Source of the DNA: Palleronia sp. LCG004
GTDB taxonomy: Bacteria > Pseudomonadota > Alphaproteobacteria > Rhodobacterales > Rhodobacteraceae
Direction: 5' to 3'
DNA length: 64,000 nt
NCBI RefSeq assembly: GCF_032931615.1
Contig: NZ_CP136759.1
Location: 1,364,001 to 1,428,000 of the forward strand
The translations under genes and the position numbers were made by a program. Position 1 is the stretch's first letter, and every line of letters starts with the position of its first letter. Below are positions 1 through 8,332 of this stretch, one piece after another. Below the pieces are notes generated by a model, which saw only the letters and a program-made list of their open reading frames with translations, was not told the DNA's origin and did not search any database.

Positions 1-1093
1 TCATTACCGCAAGAAAATCGGTCTTCGCGCGTTCTCCGGCGAGCGCCTGATCACGGGCCTCCATGAGTTCCTGTTCGGCCACGACGCGGGCTGTGATGTC
101 GCGAAGGAAGGCGATGAATATCTCGCCGGTATCCGTGCTTGCCGACTGGATCGCCAGTTCGCAGGGAAAGATGGTACCGTCTGCGCGCATTCCCTCAAGC
201 TGAACGCGGCCCTTGCCTACGACGTTGCGCGGCCCGTTGCGGCGCATGCGCTCCATTCCGGCCTCGTGCATGCCACGGTACTTCTCGGGCACGATCACGT
301 CGCCGATGCTACGACCCTTCACGTCCGCAGCGGCATGACCGAAGATGCTCTCGGCGGCAGCATTGAACTCAAGGATATGGCCACCCGCATCGGTCACCAC
401 GACCGCGTCGAGTGATGCGGTGATTACGGTGTTCATGCGCTGGCTTGTCTGGGCGATCTGCCGCTGACGCTCGACCCCCTGGGCGTTCAGGCGGGTCAGG
501 TAGAGGACCAAGAGGCCCAGCGTGATGATTAGCGCGGCGAGCGCTGCGGCGAGGCGGCCGAGCGTGATGCCGACATCGGTTCGGCGAGCGTCGGATTCGG
601 AGGCGAAATAGTCGAGACTCGAAGTGACAAGCGTACGCAGAGCTTCATGCAGCGTCTCCGCCTCCTCGATCAGGGTCGGCAGCGCGGCGTAGAGCGCGGT
701 GTCGCCACCGTCGATGAGTGGCACGGCTCGATCTAGGAAAGCACGTACGTCGCCGAGCGCCCGCTCATAAACCGGATCCTCGCGCATGGGGGCGTAGAGC
801 GCAGCCTCCCCGAGTGTACTGATCCGGCTGTAGAAGACGTCGAACTTGCGTCGCAGGTCGATCATCGACCGGTCCGATCCGGTCTGCGTTTCCAGGATCT
901 CTGCCTCGAATTCGAGGAACTCGACCTCGGTCTGTGCTATCGTCCATTCAACATTATCCGACGTCGCCGTATCCAGCAGCCGCATGTCGCGCGCCACGTC
1001 GCTCACAAGAAGCGCAATGACCGCGAGCCCGATCAGCCCGGCCAAGGCGAAAACTATGACCGGGCGGCGGCGTCTGCGAATGGACGGGGTCAG
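1..1093 (-). CDS. PAS-domain sensor histidine kinase, truncated by the window edge
   Basis: Membrane sensor read from about 1093 down to the window edge. Visible in order: a basic N-terminus (SIRRRRRP), a transmembrane helix, a periplasmic sensor stretch of about 150 residues, a second transmembrane helix (ALAALIITLGLLVLYL), then a PAS domain (TVITASLDAVVVTDAGGHI) ending in FLRDITARVVAEQ. The last residues (AKTDFLAVM) are the usual lead-in to the HisKA helix, so the catalytic part lies outside the window. No ATG lies near the 5' end. The frame is open upstream, and the CTG at 1093-1091 with GAGGTGAAG just before it is the most plausible start, which makes it overlap the stop of the upstream gene. 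It probably pairs with the divergent response regulator at 2506. Whether it is a hybrid kinase cannot be seen. Confidence 0.8.
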   Translation of the reverse strand, partial: MTPSIRRRRRPVIVFALAGLIGLAVIALLVSDVARDMRLLDTATSDNVEWTIAQTEVEFLEFEAEILETQTGSDRSMIDLRRKFDVFYSRISTLGEAALYAPMREDPVYERALGDVRAFLDRAVPLIDGGDTALYAALPTLIEEAETLHEALRTLVTSSLDYFASESDARRTDVGITLGRLAAALAALIITLGLLVLYLTRLNAQGVERQRQIAQTSQRMNTVITASLDAVVVTDAGGHILEFNAAAESIFGHAAADVKGRSIGDVIVPEKYRGMHEAGMERMRRNGPRNVVGKGRVQLEGMRADGTIFPCELAIQSASTDTGEIFIAFLRDITARVVAEQELMEARDQALAGERAKTDFLAVM

Positions 1094-1590
1094 TTCTTCA
1101 CCTCGATCCGATCGAGTTGCCAGATACTCCGCGAATAGATGACTTCGGTGCGGTACTCGGAATTGTCGTCGTAGGGGTAGACAACCCAGAGAGGACCCTT
1201 GTCGCGGATCGACATGTCACGCCCATTGCGGCGATAGGCGAGGATCGGTCCACCTTCCACCGCGTCGGCGACCGGGATTTCGATCGAGTAATCGTTGATC
1301 GCGGTGGCCCGCAGCGTGCCATCCTCGACTCCGAGCGTTTCCATGAGATCGACGAGTGCGACGCCCTCGAAACTTTGCGTCCCGTCGGTCCAGATCGTGG
1401 ATGTCTCGAACGCGGAAATGCCGATTTCCTCGAGCATCGCCAGATCGAACTCTGCCATCCCGTCGGCGTTGGTGGACGCGATATCCCCCGATACGGTCAG
1501 GATCACGTCGCCCTCGGGTCGGGGCAGATCGGCTGCGATGGCCGCTCCGACACTCAGGACAGTGGCAGCGATGAAAGTGCGTGTGAACAT
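1090..1590 (-). CDS. Small exported molybdopterin-binding-fold (oxidoreductase-like) protein
   Basis: 166-residue protein with a Sec signal peptide (MFTRTFIAATVLSVGAAIAA). The mature part resembles the small stand-alone oxidoreductase molybdopterin-binding (sulfite-oxidase-fold) proteins often encoded beside PAS sensor kinases in Rhodobacteraceae: an LTVSGDI strand near the N-terminus, then GVALVDLMETLGV, YSIEIPVADA and a C-terminal WVVYPYDD segment. I see no obvious cofactor cysteine, so it may bind a ligand rather than catalyse. Its stop overlaps the probable start of the kinase, so the two are likely co-transcribed and it may be the kinase's periplasmic partner. That role is inference. The ATG is preceded by a purine-rich site (GGGAGATCC). 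Confidence 0.6.
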   Translation of the reverse strand: MFTRTFIAATVLSVGAAIAADLPRPEGDVILTVSGDIASTNADGMAEFDLAMLEEIGISAFETSTIWTDGTQSFEGVALVDLMETLGVEDGTLRATAINDYSIEIPVADAVEGGPILAYRRNGRDMSIRDKGPLWVVYPYDDNSEYRTEVIYSRSIWQLDRIEVKN

Positions 1591-2505
1591 AAGGATCTCC
1601 CTACCCTTTCGGTTGAAGTAGGTTTTGGCACGAAAATCCTAAAGTTGCATGGCAGCGTCCGGATAGGACGACCTATCCTGAAGGATAGGTTCTGGCCGCA
1701 GCTACCTCCTCCCCGCACGGAACATGAGACGCACCATGCAGGTCGGAACGATGCGATTGAGTGTGCTGTCGACGTTTTCGTGGAGCTCGAGCCGACTGGC
1801 ATCTACAGGGCGAAGCCTCACGATAATTGCACCCATCGACTCGCGCTTCCGAGCGTGGGGGCAAAATGAGTGAAACATCGCAACCAGCCTTTAATCTGGT
1901 GCCGCTCCGGCACCCTGATCACCAAAATTCCCGTCGTCCATAGCCAATTGGCATACGGCCTAACTTTCATCGTGACGTTGCCCGCCATTCCACCCCTACG
2001 GTGCTTCGCAAAGGATATGCTTCGGGTATTCGTTGTAGGGTGGCCAGTTCGGGGATGAGCGTCATGGGAGCATTTCTGCGAGAACGAGGGTTTAAATAGC
2101 AGTACATGAATCGTTCAACCCTGATCGGTAGCAGTATCCACTCTTGGCGCGACACGCCATCGGGGTCCGTCGAATTGTTTAGAAAGGCTTGGAGCAATTA
2201 GATGTTAAGTATGAAACAGCACGTTGCGATGAGCTTATCCCAAAAGCGACGAGGAAACACTTTTCTCGGCAGAGGATTCAGTTGGACACTTTCGAATGAA
2301 ATCAGCGCCAGTTTTTCCGACTTGTCAGGTAGAATCTTGCCCACTGACAAAGAACTCAATTAGTTTTAGGCAGAACGACGGGCATGACAAATTGCCTGAC
2401 GGATTTCATACAATACCAGTCGACAGGCATGATTCGTTCGATATTCTGGAAGTTGCAACCTTTCTACGCTAGGTTGAGAGGAGGTGCCGCTGGAGCCGTA
2501 TCTCG
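1591..2505. other. Long intergenic region between the sensor operon and the response regulator
   Basis: About 915 bases without a convincing gene. The only strong structure is the alternating half-site cluster at 1661-1690. The short open frames here have no recognisable domain or good ribosome site. The stretch 2200-2500 is noticeably more AT-rich than the genes around it and probably carries the response-regulator promoter. Confidence 0.5.
1661..1690. promoter_or_regulatory. Three alternating inverted half-sites (GGATAGG / CCTATCC / GGATAGG)
   Basis: GGATAGG (1661-1667), CCTATCC (1672-1678) and GGATAGG (1683-1689) are each separated by four bases. The middle copy can pair with either neighbour. 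The right-hand pair extends to 8-bp arms, ACCTATCC and GGATAGGT. The site lies 70-100 bases upstream of the exported protein/kinase operon, where an operator would be expected. Confidence 0.5.
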
Positions 2506-3111
2506 ATGCGTATACTCATTGCAGACGACCATGACCTTCTACGCGACATGTTCGTCCTCTTTCTTCAGGGCGAACGTATGGAGGTCGATACCGCAGCGAC
2601 GCTCGAGGGGGCACTCAGGCGGATCGAAGACGATGCGGATTACGACCTGGTCATCCTCGACTACAACATGCCTGGAATGAATGGGCTCGATGGGCTGGCT
2701 CGTGCGCTGGAAAGCGGCGCGCGTGTCGCTCTGATCTCGGGAGAGGCGACCCGTGAGGTTGCGGAAAAGGCACTCTCGTCTGGCGCGGCGGGATTCTTGC
2801 CCAAAACCTTGCCGGCGAAATCCATGATCAATGCGGTGCGCTTCATGGCGATGGGCGAGCAATACGCCCCGCTCGACTTTATGAAGGCAACGCACGAGAC
2901 GGCCGCCCACCCGTTGGCCGACAAGCTGACGCCGCGCGAGCTGCAGGTCCTCAAAGGATTGACTGAGGGCAAGGCCAACAAAGAGATCGCGCGCGATCTC
3001 GACGTAACCGAACCCACGGTAAAGCTTCACGTGAAGACACTCTACCGCAAGGTCGGTGCCGCCAACAGAACGCAGGCTGCCCTCATCGCACGAGAAGCGG
3101 GATTGTTCTGA
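2506..3111 (+). CDS. LuxR/FixJ-type (NarL family) response regulator
   Basis: 201 residues, the normal length for the family. N-terminal receiver: acidic pair D7/D8, phospho-acceptor D52 (VILDYNMPG), S78 and K100 (FLPKT). C-terminal LuxR-type helix-turn-helix from about residue 143 (LTPRELQVLKGLTEGKANKEIA, TEPTVKLHVKTLYRKV). It probably receives phosphate from the divergent PAS kinase at the left edge; the pairing is inferred from proximity. Upstream TTGAGAGGAGG ends about 20 bases before the ATG, rather far for a ribosome site. A start slightly further upstream is not supported by homology, because MRILIADDH is the canonical receiver start. Confidence 0.9.
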   Translation: MRILIADDHDLLRDMFVLFLQGERMEVDTAATLEGALRRIEDDADYDLVILDYNMPGMNGLDGLARALESGARVALISGEATREVAEKALSSGAAGFLPKTLPAKSMINAVRFMAMGEQYAPLDFMKATHETAAHPLADKLTPRELQVLKGLTEGKANKEIARDLDVTEPTVKLHVKTLYRKVGAANRTQAALIAREAGLF

Positions 3112-3357
3112 AGAACGTTCCTTGAAGGCACGAATTCCATGATGCCGCTTGGACCTGACCTTCTCGGGAATCCTCAAGCCGCTCTTCCGGCGATCCCTTC
3201 CTATCCTTCCGAATAGCAACCGATACCACGGTGCACCTAACCTGTCCGGCCGCGCGAAAGACGCAGCTGGTCCGCTGGGATATTCCTTTTCTCGACAAGA
3301 CGAACACGGAACGGGCCGATCGAAGGACCTCGTTCCTCAGCGAGAAGGAAGATCGAC

Positions 3358-3504
3358 ATGACCACGAACAGCTTTGCGAAAGTCCGGGAACTTGGCTTGC
3401 TTGCCCTTGTGCTGGTGACGCTCGCCGTCCCCGCGCTCCTCGCCTCGGGCAACGGTATCCGCCCGCTCGACACCGCGTACCTGCTGACGCTCTCCGACCA
3501 ATAA
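3358..3504 (+). CDS. Small single-pass membrane peptide, hypothetical
   Basis: 48-codon frame with a good ribosome site (GAGAAGGAAG, spacing about 6). The peptide has a short polar N-terminus (MTTNSFAKVREL), one hydrophobic helix (LLALVLVTLAVPALLASG) and a polar tail ending LLTLSDQ. Codon use is typical of the neighbours. I do not recognise the family. The helix could be an uncleaved membrane anchor or a signal sequence. It may belong to the regulon of the response regulator 250 bases upstream, but nothing in the sequence proves that. Confidence 0.45.
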   Translation: MTTNSFAKVRELGLLALVLVTLAVPALLASGNGIRPLDTAYLLTLSDQ

Positions 3505-4172
3505 GTGGCTTTCCCTGCCGCGCTTCGGCCCGATTGACGCATACGATGCACGGCGTTCGATCGAAGCATGGCAGGCATGGACAGTAAGGTCGCACCCCCT
3601 GCCCCGGGTCGACCCGGCCGCATTGATGCAAATGACAGCTTTGCCATTACTGCCTACAGACTGGCCGAGACCCCCGACCGGTGCGGAAGGCTATCCTAGC
3701 CGCTTCGAACACTTAGAGCCGCACGCGCCTTTCACAGGCTAGGCCGCCTGACAGGCGTTTTATCGCCGGTTAAACTCGACCTTGGTGATAAGGGCTCCGG
3801 ACGACGATACCGGAAAAAGCCCGGCATGCAGGTCGCGCGAAAACCCAGCGGACAACTCTGGTCATATTGCCAGCGTTACAGGACTGCAGGTCGCATCAGG
3901 AACATCTGACCTACCCTGGCTTGCACCCGCATTAATGACGCATGAATGCGTTCCATGTCGCGTCTGGGGTAAGCCGTATCAAGCGCGTGCTTGCCACCCC
4001 GATGACACCCCTATCCATCGGTATAACCCAGCCATCCGACAGCGCTTTCGCTTATGCGAATGGGTCCGAGACGACGGAGAAAGCGGGGCGGTAGCAAGAC
4101 ATCATCGAACGCAGCCGGATCAACCAGCGATCAGACGCACTGCAAGAGACCGGTTTTTGTAACGAGGTACAC
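3505..4172. other. Intergenic region before the RTX gene
   Basis: About 670 bases. A 126-codon open frame at 3782-4162 has no recognisable domain and is rich in rare residues, so I do not call it. No strong hairpin or promoter was seen. The RTX gene promoter probably lies in the last 200 bases. Confidence 0.4.
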
Positions 4173-4175
4173 GTG

Positions 4176-6023
4176 ATGGACGATAACATGATGAACCTGA
4201 TCCAGGGAACGGCGCAGGACGATCGGATCTACGGAACCGGCGGAGCCGATCTGATACTTGCAGGGGCTGGCTCCGACGTTGCCCAGGGCGGGTCCGGATC
4301 GGACCACTTGATTGGAGACGATTCGCAGGCGGTGACATTCAAGACGGATCTTCTGACAATGGCGGAGGACCGAGCTATCACCATGACCTTCGATTTCGAG
4401 GAAGCCGCTTACCGCAACACGATCGGCGTCTACAAGGTCGACGCAGAAACGGGCGAGTTCCGTGACATCGCACTCGTCTGGGCCAACGCATCGCTCGAAG
4501 GGTCCGGTGGCACTCTCGTTTCCGGAATATCATCGGTCGAATACACCGTCGAAGCAGGTGACAAGATCGGCTTCTTTCTGGTCGCGAACGGCTACGCCAA
4601 TGCCGGCCTCGACGAGATGACCGAAAACGGAGAGTTCTACTTCGTCGATGGGCGGAAGGATGCCGCTACGGTTGAGTCGACCGGGACCAAGCTCATGCAT
4701 CGCTCGGCCGACGGTCAGGTCCGGTTGGTCTATGGCGACATCTATCACACGGCGGCGTTCGGCGATCGCGCCAAACTCAACTCCGACGGCATTGAACATA
4801 CCGTCGGCCTGAAGAACGACGATGGGGGCAGCTTTCAGATCGGGTTCGAGGACCTGTCACATGGCGGAGACCGCGATTTCGACGATGCGATCTTCACGGT
4901 CGACATCGGAGGCGCCAGCATCGCGGTGCTGAACGCTCACTATGACCAGACCCTGCAAACCGCGACCGAAGGGATGTACATATCCGAAACCTCCAGAATG
5001 CGCGCGGACCCGGGCAACGATCGCCTTGCCGGTCAGGAAGGAAGCGACACGATCGAGGGGATGCAGGGCCACGACCTGCTGGCCGGCGGGGATGCTGGTG
5101 CTGAATGGAGCTTTGTCGACGGTCGGTGGATATTCGACCCGACACAGCTGCACGGCGATGGCACCTACACCCCAGACGAACATGACGACCACCTCATGGG
5201 CGGCACCGGCGATGACGTCCTCCTGGGAGGTCGCGGGAACGACACGCTCGATGGCGGCGCCGGCAACGACACGCTTAACGCCGGACGCGGTCGCGACGCC
5301 GCCGACGGGGGTGACGGCAATGACCTGATCAATCTCGAGGACGGTGACGATCTCGGCCTCGGTGGTGCGGGCGACGATGTGATTAATGCAGGCGCTGGTA
5401 ACGACGTGGCCGAGGGAGGCAGCGGCACCGACCAGTTACGCGGCGCTGACGGCGACGATCGACTGAGCGGCGACGACGGCGCGGACGAATTGCATGGCGG
5501 TGCGGACAACGACCTACTCGATGGCGGCACCGGTAATGACAAACTCTTCGGGGGCGCAGATGATGACACGCTCTCAGGTGGGACTGGCGACGATCATTGC
5601 TCAGGTGGTCAAGGCGCCGACGACATTGCCGGCGGCGCAGGATGCGACGTCCTTATGGGCGGCACAGGGTCCGACACCCTCGACGGCGGAAGCGATGCCG
5701 ACAAGATCGTGGGGGGTGCCGGGTCCGACAGGCTGTCGGGCGGTAATGGCAACGACCATCTCTGGGGCGGGGAATGGCACGCTGACGGAGCGGCGGACAC
5801 CTTTGTCTTCGAGCGGGGATCGGGACGTGACATGATCCACGACTTCGAGGTCGGCGTCGACCGGATCGACCTCTCCTCATGGAACCTCGGCACCGAAGAT
5901 CTCGCCGACTGCATCGTGGACAAGAACTGGAGCACGGAGATCGTTCTAAGCGGCGCAGACGACACTCTGATCCTCAAGGCTGTCGCCGGAACGGAGCTTG
6001 GAATGGAAGACTTCATTCTCTGA
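4176..6023 (+). CDS. RTX calcium-binding secreted protein with DUF4114 domain
   Basis: 615 residues if started at the ATG; the in-frame GTG one codon earlier is also possible. A short RTX block (GGADLILAGAGSDVAQGG) near residues 23-48 is followed by a DUF4114-like beta domain to about residue 250, which ends in an acidic loop (LSHGGDRDFDDAIF). From about 275 to 545 there is a long run of GGxGxDxL nonapeptides (GGTGDDVLLGGRGNDTLDGG) that would fold as a calcium beta-roll. The tail (DTFVFERGSGRD, then VDRIDLSSW) matches the M10-type C-terminal domain that carries the uncleaved type I secretion signal. There is no catalytic domain, so it is more likely an adhesin or surface-layer-like protein than an enzyme. 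No type I secretion genes are in the window. Confidence 0.88.
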   Translation: MDDNMMNLIQGTAQDDRIYGTGGADLILAGAGSDVAQGGSGSDHLIGDDSQAVTFKTDLLTMAEDRAITMTFDFEEAAYRNTIGVYKVDAETGEFRDIALVWANASLEGSGGTLVSGISSVEYTVEAGDKIGFFLVANGYANAGLDEMTENGEFYFVDGRKDAATVESTGTKLMHRSADGQVRLVYGDIYHTAAFGDRAKLNSDGIEHTVGLKNDDGGSFQIGFEDLSHGGDRDFDDAIFTVDIGGASIAVLNAHYDQTLQTATEGMYISETSRMRADPGNDRLAGQEGSDTIEGMQGHDLLAGGDAGAEWSFVDGRWIFDPTQLHGDGTYTPDEHDDHLMGGTGDDVLLGGRGNDTLDGGAGNDTLNAGRGRDAADGGDGNDLINLEDGDDLGLGGAGDDVINAGAGNDVAEGGSGTDQLRGADGDDRLSGDDGADELHGGADNDLLDGGTGNDKLFGGADDDTLSGGTGDDHCSGGQGADDIAGGAGCDVLMGGTGSDTLDGGSDADKIVGGAGSDRLSGGNGNDHLWGGEWHADGAADTFVFERGSGRDMIHDFEVGVDRIDLSSWNLGTEDLADCIVDKNWSTEIVLSGADDTLILKAVAGTELGMEDFIL

Positions 6024-6049
6024 TCAACAGGAGGTTCGATCAGCGATCT

Positions 6050-6085
6050 TTGTCGGATTGTCGGCGCGGGCAGGCAATCCGACAA
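6050..6085 (+). terminator. Hairpin after the RTX gene
   Basis: Perfect 11-bp arms, TTGTCGGATTG (6050-6060) and CAATCCGACAA (6075-6085), with a 14-base loop, starting 26 bases after the stop codon. There is no T-run, so it may act as a 3' stabiliser or a factor-assisted terminator. Confidence 0.6.
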
Positions 6086-6351
6086 GAAACATCGACCACC
6101 GTCAAGGCTGACCCGAACCAGTCCCCGGCGTAACTTCGCAGCCAGAACTCTAAGGCCGCAAATGGAACAACTACTCTCGCAGTAACGCGCCAATCCGTCC
6201 GATTCCATTAATCTACCCATCTGACCCTAACAGCGAACCCCTTGGAGAAATTAAGTGGAATGGCGATAGCGTTTTTGTTGCGTTACAGATCGGCTGAAGA
6301 TGCATGCGGTCCAGGCACGCTTGTCTTTGGGGTACGCGCCCAAATGCGAGG
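6086..6351. other. Intergenic region between convergent genes
   Basis: Apart from the hairpin at 6050-6085, nothing is recognised here. A shadow frame on the plus strand is antisense to the regulator that follows. Confidence 0.4.
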
Positions 6352-7317
6352 TCAGGATCGCGAGGCGCGCCGCAATTCGGTCAATGTCTGACCGTAGGCA
6401 GCGCGAAACGCGCGGCCAAGGGTCGCCGCCGAAGAGAAGCCGCAGCGGGCCGCGATCAGATAGGCGGGGATCTCCGTCTCAACCGCCAAATTTTGCGCAT
6501 GGGCCAAGCGGACGGAGGTGTAGTAGCGGCCCGCCGTCACCCCAAGTTCTCGCTGGAAGAGCCGTTCGAGAGTCTTCAGTGACACGCCAGCCCGTTCGGC
6601 GATCTTACCAAGAGGCAGCGGCTCCTCGATATTCCGGAGCATGATCCTGAATGCGCGGCTGAGAGGTGCCGACAGGGTACCGCTGGCCGCCTTCCGCGTC
6701 TCGGCCGGGTCGAAGACAAACAACGTGCTTACGTCATAGGCGAGGACATCGTCGCCAGCCTTGCGGATCACATCCAGGATCAGCGCCATGGCCGAGTTTG
6801 CGCTGCCCGCGCTCCATCTGTCGCGGTCGACGACCTTGCTCTCATCAACCACTTCGACGTCGAGAAAGGTCTCGGCGAAGGCATCCAGCTCCTGCCAATG
6901 TACCGTCGCTCGCCGCCCGGCAAACGCCCCGCAGGCCGCGAGAATCCAGGGGCCCATGTCCAGCCCCGCGACGACGTCGGCTTGCCGGACAGCCGTTTGC
7001 AATGCGAACCGCAGCGTCGGGTCCGATGCCTGCGCCCGTGCACCGTAGCCCGCGATGACGACCAGCATGTCCACAGACGGCACATCGACCAGCGCCGCAT
7101 CCGCACGCAGGACGAGCCCCGAGGAAGAGCGGGCCGGTTCGCCGTCGAGAGTGAGAACCTGCCACTCGAAAAGCGACCGCCCCGAGAGGGAACATGCGGC
7201 GCGTAGTGGCTCCATGGCACTGGCGAGAACCATGTTCGAGAAGCCGTCGAAAACAACGAAGGCGATGGAGGTGGGCCTTTCTGACGTCATAGGCACGATA
7301 TGTGACGTTTTGGGCAA
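6352..7317 (-). CDS. cdhR: GlxA-type AraC regulator of carnitine catabolism (CdhR-like)
   Basis: 321 residues. N-terminal DJ-1/PfpI-like ligand domain (residues 12-200: SIAFVVFDGFSNMVLASAMEPL, VIAGYGARAQ) and a C-terminal AraC helix-turn-helix pair (AERAGVSLKTLERLFQREL, and AARCGFSSAATLGRAFRAAYG). In GlxA-family regulators the DJ-1 domain has no enzymatic role; it senses a small molecule. Pseudomonas CdhR has this architecture and activates carnitine genes. Here the gene is divergent from the BKACE gene with 67 bases between start codons, the expected place for its operator. The call to CdhR rests on this context as well as the fold. Confidence 0.85.
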   Translation of the reverse strand: MPKTSHIVPMTSERPTSIAFVVFDGFSNMVLASAMEPLRAACSLSGRSLFEWQVLTLDGEPARSSSGLVLRADAALVDVPSVDMLVVIAGYGARAQASDPTLRFALQTAVRQADVVAGLDMGPWILAACGAFAGRRATVHWQELDAFAETFLDVEVVDESKVVDRDRWSAGSANSAMALILDVIRKAGDDVLAYDVSTLFVFDPAETRKAASGTLSAPLSRAFRIMLRNIEEPLPLGKIAERAGVSLKTLERLFQRELGVTAGRYYTSVRLAHAQNLAVETEIPAYLIAARCGFSSAATLGRAFRAAYGQTLTELRRASRS

Positions 7318-7384
7318 AATTGAAAGGCCGGGATGCCCCTAACGTCGCCGGATCAAGACATTCCGGATTATTGGAGGCCCAATC
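7318..7384. promoter_or_regulatory. Divergent promoter region of regulator and carnitine operon
   Basis: A 67-base gap between divergent starts must hold both promoters and the regulator site. An AT-rich core (TTTTGGGCAAAATTGAAA) stands out from the GC-rich surroundings. The right end carries the ribosome site TTGGAGG for the GTG-started BKACE gene. I cannot point to the exact operator. Confidence 0.45.
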
Positions 7385-8278
7385 GTGAACTGGGACGCAT
7401 TCATCACCTGTGCCGTGACGGGCTCTGGCCAGAGCCAGCATAAAAGCGACAAGATCCCGGTCACGCCGAAGCAGATCGCGGAGGCCTGCATCGAGGCGGC
7501 GAAGGCCGGTGCCGCAATCGCGCATGTCCATGTGCGAGACCCGGAAAGCGGTGCGCCGTCGCGCGATCCCGCTCTCTACCGCGAGGTCGTTTCGCGTGTG
7601 CGCGACAGCGGAACCGACGTGATCCTGAACCTCACGGCGGGCATGGGCGGAGACATCGTGCTGGGCTCGGCCGAGGCACCATTGCCTCTGAATGACGAAG
7701 GCACCGACCTGATCGGCGCGACCGAGCGGCTGATCCATGTCGAGGAACTGTTGCCCGAGATCTGTACCCTCGATTGCGGCACGATGAACTTCGCCGAAGC
7801 CGATTACGTCATGACCAACACGCCCGGAACTCTGCGCGCCATGGCGCAGCGGATTCAGGCCGCCGGCGTGAAGCCCGAGATCGAGGTTTTCGACCTTGGA
7901 CATCTCTGGCTTGCCAAGGTGCTCGTCGAAGAGGGGCTGATCGACGACCCGGTACTGGTGCAGCTGTGCATGGGGATCCCCTACGGCGCGCCGAACGACC
8001 TGAACTCGCTCATGGCGATGGTGAACAACATGCCCGCGGGCTGGGTCTACTCGATGTTCTCGATCGGGCGGATGCAGTTGCCCTTCGCTGCGCAATCGGT
8101 GCTTGCAGGCGGCAACGTCCGCGTCGGGCTGGAAGACAACATCTGGCTCGAGAAGGGCGTCCCTGCATCGAACGGCCAGTTGGTCGAACGGGCCGCGACG
8201 ATGCTTTCAGCGATGAACGTGTCGCTCAAGACGCCGGCGCAGGTGCGCGAGGATCTCAATCTCAAGAAGCGCTGGTAA
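7385..8278 (+). CDS. cdhC: Dehydrocarnitine cleavage enzyme (BKACE family, DUF849)
   Basis: 297 residues. Beta-keto acid cleavage enzyme of the TIM-barrel BKACE family. It carries the zinc-binding His pair in the AHVHVRDP motif near residue 50, the start [10 protein letters not shown] and the late motif [11 protein letters not shown] typical of the family. In carnitine catabolism this enzyme converts dehydrocarnitine plus acetyl-CoA to acetoacetyl-CoA and betainyl-CoA. Substrate assignment comes from the neighbours (carnitine dehydrogenase fused to betainyl-CoA thioesterase and a CdhR-like regulator), because BKACE paralogues act on several beta-keto acids. It starts at GTG 7385 with TTGGAGG upstream and is first in the plus-strand operon. 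Confidence 0.88.
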   Translation: MNWDAFITCAVTGSGQSQHKSDKIPVTPKQIAEACIEAAKAGAAIAHVHVRDPESGAPSRDPALYREVVSRVRDSGTDVILNLTAGMGGDIVLGSAEAPLPLNDEGTDLIGATERLIHVEELLPEICTLDCGTMNFAEADYVMTNTPGTLRAMAQRIQAAGVKPEIEVFDLGHLWLAKVLVEEGLIDDPVLVQLCMGIPYGAPNDLNSLMAMVNNMPAGWVYSMFSIGRMQLPFAAQSVLAGGNVRVGLEDNIWLEKGVPASNGQLVERAATMLSAMNVSLKTPAQVREDLNLKKRW

Positions 8279-8294
8279 GTCCGGCGCGCAACAA

Positions 8295-8310
8295 GGGACC
8301 TCAAGGTCCC
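8295..8310 (+). terminator. Small intercistronic hairpin before the binding-protein gene
   Basis: GGGACC-TCAA-GGTCCC, a perfect 6-bp stem with a four-base loop, 17 bases after the BKACE stop and about 20 before the next start. Too weak for a terminator; more likely an mRNA processing or stability element. Confidence 0.4.
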
Positions 8311-8332
8311 GCAACGACACGGGGGAACGATC

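Noticed and set aside
3782..4162. 126-codon open frame before the RTX gene
   Set aside because: No domain, atypical composition and no ribosome site.
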